A stretch of 29,041 nt of DNA from a virus: the IMG/VR virus record IMGVR_UViG_3300036766_000162, positions 1 to 29,041 of that record. One strand, given 5' to 3'. The notes beneath the pieces were generated by a model. It had not been told where the DNA came from. It saw only the letters and a list, made by a program, of their open reading frames with translations, and did no database searches. The translations under genes were made by a program, and so were the position numbers. Positions within the stretch are counted from its first letter, which is position 1. Each line of letters opens with the position of its first letter. This document shows, piece by piece, positions 5,769 to 12,180 of the stretch.

Positions 5769-6371
5769 ATGACAACTAAAAAATACAAAGTCCTTGTCCA
5801 CTACGACAAATCAGTTAAAGAGTTAGTTAAAGATGGCAAGTACGACGATATTAACTCCAACATTACTGGCAAAAACTTTCCTTTTGACGAAAGTTGTGGA
5901 GATAAGGAATGTTCAACCAAAGAAAGTCTTGACATCTACCTCCTCAACTTCAAGCGAGACATCTCAAGCGAAAAAATATTAAAAATTATTGAAAAACGGG
6001 GCTATCGTGTCTGTAATCTTAAAGAATTGTTAAGTTTGGGTGCTCAATATCCCGACTTACAGAGAAAAGACTACATAGTTGCTTTAGGTAGTCAGTGGCA
6101 GGGCCCGTTCGGTAGCCCCTACGTCCCGTACCTCGGCGGGCACGACTCCTATCGGCACCTCAGCCTCACTTGGCTCGAGGGCGACTGGAGCTCGGGCTGG
6201 CAGTTTGCTTGTTTGAAAGTAGAATCTAACTCCTTTGAACCCTTGCATGAAGAATATGACAAACATGTTAACCTTGACCCTTTTACCCTTACCGAGGTAG
6301 GCGAAAAACTAGACTTACTTCAGGCCGGCTTAGAGGGGATACAGGAAAGGTTAAATAATATCTTTAAGTAA
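5769..6371 (+). CDS. candidate diversity-generating-retroelement target protein (C-type-lectin-like)
   Basis: 200 residues from ATG 5769. Residues about 82-100 (KRGYRVCNLKELLSLGAQYP) and IVALGS (about 105-110) are followed by a segment at 112-146 with the scaffold VPYL-x(6)-R-x-L-x-L-x-W-x-E-x-x-W-x(3)-WQFA. This resembles variable C-type-lectin/FGE-like proteins of Patescibacteria diversified by retroelements. The DNA of this segment (6102-6200) is about 70% GC with few A (about 12 per 100), no AAN codon, and 21 of 33 codons end in C, whereas the rest of the gene is AT-rich. That is what adenine mutagenesis of an AAC-rich template leaves. No reverse transcriptase or template repeat is in the window. 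Unusually, about 54 residues follow the segment. Confidence 0.65.
   Translation: MTTKKYKVLVHYDKSVKELVKDGKYDDINSNITGKNFPFDESCGDKECSTKESLDIYLLNFKRDISSEKILKIIEKRGYRVCNLKELLSLGAQYPDLQRKDYIVALGSQWQGPFGSPYVPYLGGHDSYRHLSLTWLEGDWSSGWQFACLKVESNSFEPLHEEYDKHVNLDPFTLTEVGEKLDLLQAGLEGIQERLNNIFK
6099..6205 (+). other. putative variable region (VR) of the 5769 gene
   Basis: A GC-rich, adenine-poor island inside an AT-rich gene, with mostly NNC codons at loop positions and invariant hydrophobic/Trp scaffold codons between them. The flank after it (cagtttgcttgtttgaaag) returns to AT-rich sequence abruptly. I read it as the mutagenised window of a C-type-lectin-like fold. A template repeat copy was looked for by eye and not found. 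Confidence 0.55.
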
Positions 6372-6372
6372 A

Positions 6373-6765
6373 ATGAAAGACCAAATTAACAGAGAAAAGA
6401 TAGAGGACATTATCCAACACGACACTACTTGCGGTTCGGAAGCTAGTGAGGCGATGGGTTACGAAGTTCCATGCACTTGTGGTGCTGACCAGAAGACTAA
6501 AACCATCCTAGACATTCTCACCCAAGCCATACAGGAAGCCTACTGGGAGGGGATACACGTCATGGAGAAAGAATCTGACAGAGCAATAGCTTTAACAAAG
6601 GAGGAAGCAAGGAAAGAGGGAGAGAGGAGTGTGGTGGAGAAGATAAGGAAGATAAGGAAATATGATTGTGATGAGGAGGGGTGCTGTGGCAAAACAGGGT
6701 TAGCAAAAATAAAGGCTTTCAACTCTGCTCTTGACTGCTTACTTTTGGAAATGGATAAAAAGTAA
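6373..6765 (+). CDS. hypothetical Cys-containing charged protein
   Basis: 130 residues. There are two Cys groups: PCTCG with an upstream Cys (about 20-37) and CDEEGCC (about 98-104), separated by a long charged helix (EKESDRAIALTKEEARKEGERSVVEKIRKIRK). The layout may bind zinc. The first third resembles a recurring small phage protein with a PCTCG motif. One base separates it from the upstream stop. Function unknown. Confidence 0.6.
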   Translation: MKDQINREKIEDIIQHDTTCGSEASEAMGYEVPCTCGADQKTKTILDILTQAIQEAYWEGIHVMEKESDRAIALTKEEARKEGERSVVEKIRKIRKYDCDEEGCCGKTGLAKIKAFNSALDCLLLEMDKK

Positions 6766-6813
6766 ATGAAAACAACTAACACAAACTGGAGATTAGTAAA
6801 AGATAAAAAGTAA
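6766..6813 (+). CDS. 15-residue micro-ORF, repeated copy 1
   Basis: ATG directly follows the preceding stop and the frame ends one base before the next ATG. The product shares the core TNTNWRLVKDK with the micro-ORF at 7226. The two sit on a 34-base direct repeat with a single mismatch. It could be a leader peptide, a translational-coupling device, or a remnant of the repeat rather than a functional peptide. Confidence 0.4.
   Translation: MKTTNTNWRLVKDKK
6775..6808 (+). repeat. 34-base direct repeat, copy 1
   Basis: Matches 7229-7262 at 33 of 34 positions (G versus T at position 22). The copies are 454 bases apart and flank the 135-residue gene at 6815; each lies immediately upstream of a gene and encodes most of a micro-ORF. 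Confidence 0.85.
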
Positions 6814-6814
6814 G

Positions 6815-7222
6815 ATGAAATACCAAGTAACAAAAAAACAATGTCAGTCAAAAATAGATAGCAATGGTAAGCCTGTGTGTTCTAGGTGTGGACTGCCAAT
6901 AGTTCCTCTAAAGACAGTTAACAATGGTGGAACTCCTACCTATTGGTCTGGTTGTTATCATGGCTCAAAGGGTGAAAACTCATGGGGGCATTTTGATAGC
7001 GGATACAGCAGGGAAGTATATGATTTGGCGGTAGCAATGACCCTAGAAAATGATAGTGATTTTTTGGTAGGCAAGAAATACTACGGCTCACTTGAAAGCT
7101 GGGTTATGGAGTGTAGAAATAAGTGTTGCCGAATAATTACTCAAGTTGAGTATCTTAAAAACAACGCCCCTCGCTTTACCAAAGAAGAATTTGAAAAGTT
7201 TAATAAAGATGGTTTTGACTAA
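6815..7222 (+). CDS. hypothetical protein with Cys motifs
   Basis: 135 residues. CSRCG (about 22-26) followed by a Cys/His-bearing segment (WSGCYHGSKGENSWGHF, about 44-60) could bind zinc; CRNKCC lies at about 100-105. No family recognised. The gene is AT-rich in codon use compared with the structural genes. It is flanked by the two copies of the 34-base repeat, so the gene plus one repeat may be an inserted or duplicated cassette. Confidence 0.6.
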   Translation: MKYQVTKKQCQSKIDSNGKPVCSRCGLPIVPLKTVNNGGTPTYWSGCYHGSKGENSWGHFDSGYSREVYDLAVAMTLENDSDFLVGKKYYGSLESWVMECRNKCCRIITQVEYLKNNAPRFTKEEFEKFNKDGFD

Positions 7223-7225
7223 CCT

Positions 7226-7270
7226 ATGACTAACACAAACTGGAGATTATTAAAAGATAAAAGAGTATGA
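7226..7270 (+). CDS. 14-residue micro-ORF, repeated copy 2
   Basis: ATG at 7226, stop TGA at 7268-7270, overlapping the next gene's ATG (7267) as ATGA, the usual coupling arrangement in this genome. The product shares TNTNWRLLKDK with the micro-ORF at 6766. The conserved frame and coupling argue for translation; the tiny length argues for caution. Confidence 0.45.
   Translation: MTNTNWRLLKDKRV
7229..7262 (+). repeat. 34-base direct repeat, copy 2
   Basis: Second copy of the repeat at 6775-6808, with one mismatch. It lies directly before the gene at 7267. Confidence 0.85.
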
Positions 7271-7635
7271 ACAAATGGTACTGGCGTGACGGAACATTAG
7301 CGGTAAATATGAGCCAGCCTGACTGGATAGAAAAAATGGATTTACTGGAGGAGAAGTTCAGGGACTTTGATTACAAAGTCGTCAAACAGGAAGCCTTATC
7401 TGACGGCAAATGGATCTCAACCGTCTGGTTGGGGTTAGATCATAGAATGCTGGAATCTGGTAAACCCTTAATCTTTGAAACTATGGTCTTCTCTAAATGG
7501 GGTGATTACGGGGAGTTGGATATGGAGCGTTACTCAACCGAGTCCGAAGCTTTGGCAGGCCACAAGCGAATGGTTAAAAAGTGGGAGGCATTATCAACCC
7601 CTCCTACTGGGAAGAAAGAAAGGATAGAGATATGA
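7267..7635 (+). CDS. conserved phage protein of unknown function
   Basis: 122 residues. The core SDGKWISTVWLGLDHR, then PLIFETMVFS, then ERYSTESEALAGHKRMV follows a well-known small phage protein pattern (often annotated only as hypothetical). It is translationally coupled at both ends (ATGA with the micro-ORF and with the phosphatase gene). Function unknown. Confidence 0.7.
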   Translation: MNKWYWRDGTLAVNMSQPDWIEKMDLLEEKFRDFDYKVVKQEALSDGKWISTVWLGLDHRMLESGKPLIFETMVFSKWGDYGELDMERYSTESEALAGHKRMVKKWEALSTPPTGKKERIEI

Positions 7636-8081
7636 ACGTCGACAAAATACTTACCAAAGGTACGGCCGTAGTTTGTGATTTAGACGGTACGCTTGCCATC
7701 TTGAATGGACGCAACCCTTACGATGCCTCGCAGTGCGAGACTGACACTCTAAACGAGGAGTTGGCAGAGGTGATCAACTACCTCGATCTTGTCTGTGGAC
7801 ATGCTGTAATCATCCTTACTGGCCGATCGGAGGCCTATCGTGAGGCGACAGAGCAGTGGCTGAAAGATAAGGGGATACGTTACGACAAACTGTTTATGCG
7901 CCCAGGAGAGATGCAGTCTATGCCGGCCGCTGAGTTCAAGGAGATAATGCTCGACAACGACATCCTCCCTGATTACCATGTCTATCTGGCTTTTGATGAT
8001 ATGTATCAGGTGTGCGATATGTTCCGGCGTAAGGGGATACCGTGCTGGCAAGTTAACCCAGATCCGTACAAGCTAAAGTAA
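7632..8081 (+). CDS. HAD-family phosphatase, polynucleotide kinase 3'-phosphatase-like
   Basis: 149 residues from ATG 7632, overlapping the upstream stop by four bases; a longer in-frame start at 7581 lies inside the previous gene and is rejected. HAD motifs are clear: VVCDLDGTLA (13-22; nucleophile Asp16, acid Asp18), IILTGR (60-65) and AFDDMYQVCDMFRRKGIPC (120-138; Asp122 Asp123). The layout follows the phosphatase domain of T4 Pnk, which removes 3'-phosphates (and 2',3'-cyclic phosphates) from nucleic acid ends. The kinase domain is absent. A role in repairing broken tRNA or DNA ends is plausible, and a tRNA gene lies 170 bases downstream. Confidence 0.8.
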   Translation: MNVDKILTKGTAVVCDLDGTLAILNGRNPYDASQCETDTLNEELAEVINYLDLVCGHAVIILTGRSEAYREATEQWLKDKGIRYDKLFMRPGEMQSMPAAEFKEIMLDNDILPDYHVYLAFDDMYQVCDMFRRKGIPCWQVNPDPYKLK

Positions 8082-8258
8082 ATGGCCCGCAACGAGAAGA
8101 AGAATAAGCTACCCCACTTTGGAGCACTTATCTTAGGTCATCGATCGCACATCAGCGGTAATAGGCGCCGAGGGAGCAACGGCAGGGCGGAAGCGTTCCT
8201 GAGCAAGTGGGATGGTATTCTAAAGGACTTTATGGCACACTACCGCAAGTTGGAGTAG
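8082..8258 (+). CDS. small basic protein ending inside the tRNA
   Basis: 58 residues from ATG 8082 directly after the phosphatase stop. It is basic (NRRRGSNGR in the middle) with a C-terminal amphipathic helix (EAFLSKWDGILKDFMAHYRKLE). Its TAG stop (8256-8258) forms part of the tRNA 5' acceptor strand, so translation and tRNA processing compete for the same RNA. No family is recognised. Confidence 0.55.
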   Translation: MARNEKKNKLPHFGALILGHRSHISGNRRRGSNGRAEAFLSKWDGILKDFMAHYRKLE

Positions 8259-8330
8259 TAGCTCAGATAGGAAGAGCGCCAGACTGTGTCTACAGTCTGT
8301 CGGCCACAGGTTCGATCCCTGTCTACTCCG
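8252..8330 (+). tRNA. tRNA with expanded anticodon arm (isotype uncertain, Asn/Asp-like)
   Basis: Cloverleaf parts: acceptor GGAGTAG (8252-8258) pairs perfectly with CTACTCC (8323-8329); D arm GCTC/GAGC with GG in the loop; T arm ACAGG/CCTGT with loop TTCGATC. The discriminator is G and no CCA is encoded. Between the D and T stems there are 28 bases instead of the usual 23. The anticodon stem CCAGA/TCTGT (one C-U mismatch) encloses a 12-base loop CTGTGTCTACAG rather than seven, and the loop ends CTGT/ACAG can pair. The anticodon therefore cannot be assigned; G73 suits Asn or Asp. It may be a functional odd tRNA, a tRNA mimic or a decayed copy. Confidence 0.7.
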
Positions 8331-8332
8331 TT

Positions 8333-8677
8333 ATGCGATGGAATACAAATAAGTTTCACGCCCACAGGTCAATCGTCGATGGGGTAACCTTTGACTCAAG
8401 GAAAGAGGGGGGTAGGTACGCGGAGCTCAAGCTTTTAGAGAAAGGTAAACAGATCGAGCAGTTGATACTCCAACCGATGTATATTCTTCAACCTAAGTTT
8501 GACAAAGGTGGCATTCACTATCGAGCGATTACCTATACAGCCGACTTTTACTACTATGACAAGGCTTTGGAGAGATACATTGTCGAAGACTCAAAGGGAT
8601 TCGAGACACAAATGTTCAAAATGAAGAGGAAGATGTTCGAGTATCGTTACCCTGAGTTATTCCTCTTGGTGACGTAG
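8333..8677 (+). CDS. DUF1064 family phage endonuclease-like protein
   Basis: 114 residues from ATG 8333, two bases after the tRNA end; the longer open frame to the left reads through the tRNA and is rejected. The pattern TFDSRKEGGRYAELKLLEKGKQIEQLILQP, then AITYTADFYYYD and YIVEDSKGFET-x-MFKMKRKMF is the DUF1064 signature: a PD-(D/E)XK-like fold with E-RY-EL, ADF and VED-KG catalytic strands, related to Holliday junction resolvase-like nucleases. These genes often sit near the terminase and may resolve branched DNA before packaging. Confidence 0.8.
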   Translation: MRWNTNKFHAHRSIVDGVTFDSRKEGGRYAELKLLEKGKQIEQLILQPMYILQPKFDKGGIHYRAITYTADFYYYDKALERYIVEDSKGFETQMFKMKRKMFEYRYPELFLLVT

Positions 8678-8713
8678 CAGTGATTTTTACAGTGGTACTA
8701 TACGTGCGAGGAC

Positions 8714-8785
8714 GCCCCGGCTCCAGTTGTCGGCTAGGTTGAAGCCCCAATGGGTTATCCGACCTTGAACCGTTAGGGCTGGGGC
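8714..8785 (+). ncRNA. candidate structured RNA upstream of the packaging genes
   Basis: GCCCCGGCTC (8714-8723) pairs with GGGCTGGGGC (8776-8785) over 10 positions (two G-U). Inside, GTCGG (8729-8733) pairs with CCGAC (8759-8763) and CCC (8746-8748) with GGG (8752-8754). GGTT (8737-8740) in the inner loop is complementary to AACC (8768-8771) outside it, a possible pseudoknot. A TACTAT at 8696-8701 preceded by TGG resembles an extended -10 just upstream. No open frame is convincing. It could be a free RNA or a cis-regulatory leader; the gene at 8828 has its own promoter further down. Confidence 0.45.
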
Positions 8786-8793
8786 TATCCCAT

Positions 8794-8822
8794 TTGAAGC
8801 TTTAGAGCGCCCTTGATAAGAT
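8794..8822 (+). promoter_or_regulatory. sigma70-like promoter, near-leaderless
   Basis: TTGAAG at 8794-8799, a 17-base spacer and TAAGAT at 8817-8822, with ATG five bases later at 8828. This spacing supports ATG 8828 over the upstream TTG at 8813. Confidence 0.5.
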
Positions 8823-8827
8823 TGGTG

Positions 8828-9142
8828 ATGGAATACGAACAGAACGAGGAGAGACTCAAGAAGCTTTCAAATGCGATCTCAAAAGCAGAGAGCAAATACG
8901 ATGTCGCTGATAAGGGTTGCTATTGCGGGGACTGTCTGAAGAGAGTTGCGGAGGAAGCCAACGACGCGATTTGGGATTTGCTTTGCGAGAATGAAGAGAT
9001 AGATGACATTGATCGGAGAGGATTGATGGCCGAGTTACAGTTCTACGTTATCCGCAACGGTATACACTCCAAGCTGGTCAGGGGAATTCAAGAAAGAGAT
9101 GGGTCTCGTCAACAGATGGAAATGAAAGGCTTAGGACTGTAA
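8828..9142 (+). CDS. small hypothetical protein before the terminase
   Basis: 104 residues from ATG 8828; a TTG at 8813 is possible but would lie across the -10. Mostly helical and acidic, with CYCGDC at about 34-39 that could hold a metal. Its position directly upstream of the large terminase would suit a small terminase subunit, but it shows no convincing DNA-binding HTH, so that is only a positional guess. Confidence 0.55.
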   Translation: MEYEQNEERLKKLSNAISKAESKYDVADKGCYCGDCLKRVAEEANDAIWDLLCENEEIDDIDRRGLMAELQFYVIRNGIHSKLVRGIQERDGSRQQMEMKGLGL

Positions 9143-9145
9143 ACT
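9140..9145 (+). promoter_or_regulatory. -10-like hexamer for leaderless terminase mRNA
   Basis: TAAACT begins at the stop codon of the upstream gene and ends exactly six bases before the terminase ATG (9152). The matching -35 position holds only TGGAAA (9117-9122). Weak alone, but the spacing repeats that of stronger promoters here. Confidence 0.35.
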
Positions 9146-9151
9146 ACCCCC

Positions 9152-10663
9152 ATGGAAGTCACCACACTCGAAAGCGAGATGGATCAGGGACACGACAGGT
9201 TTCGTGAGTTGTTGGAGATCCGCTATCACCGCCTTGTCAATGAGCCTCACCGCTATTTCACACCTACGGGTAAGTTTGAGGAGTTCATCAATCAAGCGAT
9301 GAGTGGCAAGTATATGGTTAACCTCTTTGAGGCGGCCAATGGCGTCGGCAAGACGTACGGGATGTCAATGTTGCTGGCCAATCTGTTCTGGCCTGTCAAC
9401 AACAAGTGGTGCAGAGCGCCTTTATTTAAACTTTGGCCTTTTCTCAAGAGGGGTCGTATTGTCTCCTATCCCAATACTGTTACTGAAACGCTCATCCCCA
9501 CTCTAAAGGCGTGTTTCCCTGTGGGTCGATACGGTCTGAGTCGTTATCAGACGACTAAGGAGGGCAAACGTTACGCCTCTCATTGGGTTACCGATACCGG
9601 CTTTGAGTTTACAATTATGACCTACGACCAAGAACCCCGGGAGTTTGAGTCGGCTAACCTGGGTTGGTTCTGGGAGGATGAACCGGCTACGCGTCCCATT
9701 CATACCGCTAACTACTCCCGTCTTCGTATGGGTGGCGTCGGATTCCTCACCGAGACGCCGCTTAAGGGCTCACAGTGGCTTTATGACGACATTGTCGACA
9801 AACCATACGACCAATTGGAGAAAGAGCATAAGTCCGTCATCACTGCGGACTTGGAATCGGCCTGTCAAGAGCACGGAATGCGAGGCTTTATGGCACACGA
9901 CAGGATTGAGGAGTTGGTTGCCGGCTATCCTGAGGAGGAGCTTCAGGCCCGCGTCTTTGGTAAGCACCACCACCTTTCGGGCTTGGTGTTTAAGAAGTGG
10001 ACGCCTGAGATACACGTCATCGATCCGTTCACTATTAATCCAGAGGACTACGTTGTTGTCCACTCTCTCGATCCTCATCCCCGGACGCCAGACGCTGGTA
10101 TCTGGGTAGCTATCGACCGCTACGGCCGGCACATTGTCTGCGACGAGTTATTTGAGGCGATTGAAACGACAGAGCTGGCCGCCAAGGTAAAGGCTAGAAA
10201 TAACGGTCTGCGTATCGTCAAGCAGTTGATTGATCCCGCCGCGTTCATTATTGACAAGCACACCGGCTATCAGTTAGCTAACGACCTGGATCGAAATTAC
10301 CAACTGACGTACGAGCCGGGAAGCAAGGAGAGGACTTTGGCTGTGAGCAAGATCCGAGAAGCTCTAGACTTCAAAATGGTCAATGGAGAGATGTTGGTTC
10401 CTCCCAAGCTTTATGTATTCAGGACGTGTCCCCACACTGCTTGGGAGATCAGCCGTTGGCAATGGCAGGACTGGCGTGGGCTGTCAGCACAGTTTAAGAA
10501 TCCTAAAGAGAAGCCGATGGATAAGGACGATCATATGGTGGAAGCTCTAGGAAGAGTTTTAGTAGCGGACATACACTTTGAAGAGATGTCGGCTCCGACG
10601 GACTTCACCGTTCGTGATACTATTGCGCGTAAGAATAATACCAATCTCGATCCCTATAAATGA
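9152..10663 (+). CDS. terminase large subunit
   Basis: 503 residues. The ATPase domain has Walker A AANGVGKT (61-68) and Walker B-like LGWFWEDEP (170-178). The nuclease domain has HSLDPHPRTPDAGIWVA (304-320; metal-binding Asp307), a LIDPAAF strand (359-365) and a late DKDDHMVEALGR segment supplying the last acidic residues. It pumps DNA into the prohead through the portal and cuts the concatemer. Length is normal. It is followed by overlapping small genes. No recognised small subunit is adjacent. Confidence 0.9.
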   Translation: MEVTTLESEMDQGHDRFRELLEIRYHRLVNEPHRYFTPTGKFEEFINQAMSGKYMVNLFEAANGVGKTYGMSMLLANLFWPVNNKWCRAPLFKLWPFLKRGRIVSYPNTVTETLIPTLKACFPVGRYGLSRYQTTKEGKRYASHWVTDTGFEFTIMTYDQEPREFESANLGWFWEDEPATRPIHTANYSRLRMGGVGFLTETPLKGSQWLYDDIVDKPYDQLEKEHKSVITADLESACQEHGMRGFMAHDRIEELVAGYPEEELQARVFGKHHHLSGLVFKKWTPEIHVIDPFTINPEDYVVVHSLDPHPRTPDAGIWVAIDRYGRHIVCDELFEAIETTELAAKVKARNNGLRIVKQLIDPAAFIIDKHTGYQLANDLDRNYQLTYEPGSKERTLAVSKIREALDFKMVNGEMLVPPKLYVFRTCPHTAWEISRWQWQDWRGLSAQFKNPKEKPMDKDDHMVEALGRVLVADIHFEEMSAPTDFTVRDTIARKNNTNLDPYK

Positions 10664-10881
10664 ACGTAGAAAAGCGCATCAGTGTTCCACTCTCACTCAA
10701 AGAGGTTGCCCTCATCAATGAGTTACGTCGCGTTCCTTTTGGTACGATTGAGGTTCACAAGGTAAACGATATCATCGAAAGAATCGTCATTAGTCAGAGT
10801 GTTAAGGTGACTGAGGTTGCTGGCGCACAGGAGATAATGCGACAAGGTTTATTATCAACTAACATTATCGAACTAAAATGA
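10660..10881 (+). CDS. small hypothetical protein
   Basis: 73 residues, four-base overlaps at both ends with its neighbours, so part of the terminase operon. It reads as a possible ribbon-helix-helix-like or short alpha/beta protein (RISVPLSLKEVALINELRRV). No family is recognised. Confidence 0.6.
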   Translation: MNVEKRISVPLSLKEVALINELRRVPFGTIEVHKVNDIIERIVISQSVKVTEVAGAQEIMRQGLLSTNIIELK

Positions 10882-11096
10882 GCGACGCACGCAGTGACTT
10901 CGAGCAACAGAGTAGAGAGTTGATAGGCAGAAACCGACTGGAAGAGCTTGCCCGGCAACGGATGGAGATATTATCCGATACGGAGTTAGGTGACGCCACC
11001 ATACTCGCTCAAGCAATCATTGACGAGGTGGACAAACGATTCCCCCAACCCACTAGACCCGACCCGTGGGGACGCTACACGGGACTAGAGAAGTGA
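10878..11096 (+). CDS. small helical hypothetical protein
   Basis: 72 residues, mostly charged helix (QQSRELIGRNRLEELARQRM) then a Pro-rich end (FPQPTRPDPWGRYTG). Overlaps the upstream and downstream genes by four bases each. Unknown function. Confidence 0.55.
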   Translation: MSDARSDFEQQSRELIGRNRLEELARQRMEILSDTELGDATILAQAIIDEVDKRFPQPTRPDPWGRYTGLEK

Positions 11097-11449
11097 ATCG
11101 AATCGTTGTTAAGACTATTCCATACTCTAAACAAAGGTATCCGAGTTTGGATGATTTTTATGTCGACAAAGAGGGGGTAATCCAATTTCGGATAAGCAAA
11201 CGTAAGGACGAGAGAGAGGAGTGGTTAATCCTATTCCACGCCTTTGTAGAGGCGATGTTGGCGAGGTTTGAGGGGGTGAGCTGGGAATCTATAGATAAGT
11301 TCGATATCCTGCTTGATAAAGTTGATCCTGATGCTCAACCTGGTGACCACCCTGACGCGCCATACCGACATCAACACTGTATCGCTGAGATACTTGAAAG
11401 GCTTTTGTGTGAAGAGTTAGGAATACGTTGGGACGATTATTTGAAATGA
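11093..11449 (+). CDS. conserved phage protein of unknown function
   Basis: 118 residues from a GTG at 11093 overlapping the previous stop (GTGA); the ATG at 11066 lies deeper in the upstream gene and is less likely. The core LFHAFVEAMLARFEGVSWESIDKFD, then PGDHPDAPYRHQHCIAEILERLLCEELGI-W follows a widespread phage family with conserved His and Glu residues that could form a metal site. Its function is not established. Confidence 0.65.
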   Translation: MNRIVVKTIPYSKQRYPSLDDFYVDKEGVIQFRISKRKDEREEWLILFHAFVEAMLARFEGVSWESIDKFDILLDKVDPDAQPGDHPDAPYRHQHCIAEILERLLCEELGIRWDDYLK

Positions 11450-12177
11450 AAATATCTATTTGTCTGCCTAGTGTCAGGTGGGATTCAGTTCAAATCAACT
11501 ATCAGAGCTTACTCAAACAAACATTTCCTCAGAGAGATTTTGAAGTTCTTATATGTGCTCCGTTTAATAGATTTGAATTCACCAACGTGCGTTGGTTAGA
11601 CAATCCATCCAAGAATCCTGGTGACTATTATTCTTTAATGAAATCCTGGAACCGTTTGTTCTCCAACGCCAAGGGAGAGCTGTTCGTCACCGTTTGCGAC
11701 AATGAGTGGATAGACAGAGAAGCATTAGAGAGATTATGGAACCGATACGAGGAGAATCCGCGAGCACTTGTCTCTGGTATCGGTAATCACTATCGAGACG
11801 TTTTGTCTGACGGAATAGGTATTGATCTTGTTGCCCCAGACGTTCGCCCATCTCAAATGCTTAAGCGATTTCAGATGTCTTCCGTTGCCAACTGCGATCA
11901 GGCTCTCTGTTCTATCCCCCGCAGGGCTGTATACGATGTGGGTGGCGTTGAGGAGGAGTTTGACAAGGTCGCCTCCAATGGTGAGCAGGAGATGCTTGAG
12001 CGTATGATTCAAGCTGGCTACACTACCTGGGTTGATCAGGACGTCAAATATGTTGCCAAATACCACGAGCGACTTAATGTCGACTGGAACCGCAAGTTTG
12101 CTGAGGGTCGTGAGCTATACTTCAAATACAAGCCGTCAATTCTCGCCGGTGATAGACTAAAGTTAGAGTATATTTAA
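11446..12177 (+). CDS. family 2-like glycosyltransferase
   Basis: 243 residues from ATG 11446 (ATGA overlap with the previous stop). The N-terminus MKISICLPSVR, the SLLKQTFPQRDFEVLICAP repeat of the GT2 fold, and GELFVTVCDNEWID at about 77-90 in the place of the DxD strand indicate a GT-A glycosyltransferase. A GGVEEEFD segment in the second half is typical of GT2 acceptor-side loops. The DxD is not canonical (CDNEW), so activity is inferred. It sits between terminase and portal genes. Confidence 0.75.
   Translation: MKISICLPSVRWDSVQINYQSLLKQTFPQRDFEVLICAPFNRFEFTNVRWLDNPSKNPGDYYSLMKSWNRLFSNAKGELFVTVCDNEWIDREALERLWNRYEENPRALVSGIGNHYRDVLSDGIGIDLVAPDVRPSQMLKRFQMSSVANCDQALCSIPRRAVYDVGGVEEEFDKVASNGEQEMLERMIQAGYTTWVDQDVKYVAKYHERLNVDWNRKFAEGRELYFKYKPSILAGDRLKLEYI
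12169..12174 (+). promoter_or_regulatory. -10-like hexamer before portal gene (weak)
   Basis: TATATT ends six bases before the portal ATG (12181), the same spacing as at other leaderless starts. No -35 or extended -10 is visible, so this may be chance. Confidence 0.25.
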
Positions 12178-12180
12178 GCT

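Noticed and set aside
6084-6266. 60-residue - strand frame over the GC-rich island
   Set aside because: Caused by the low-adenine composition of the + strand gene; no independent start signals.
8207-8332. Upstream extension of the DUF1064 gene
   Set aside because: It reads straight through the tRNA; the ATG at 8333 starts the recognisable domain.
1187-8805. TTGAAGCTTTAG occurring at 1187-1198 and 8794-8805
   Set aside because: A 12-base match is expected by chance several times in 29 kb; only the second copy fits a promoter.
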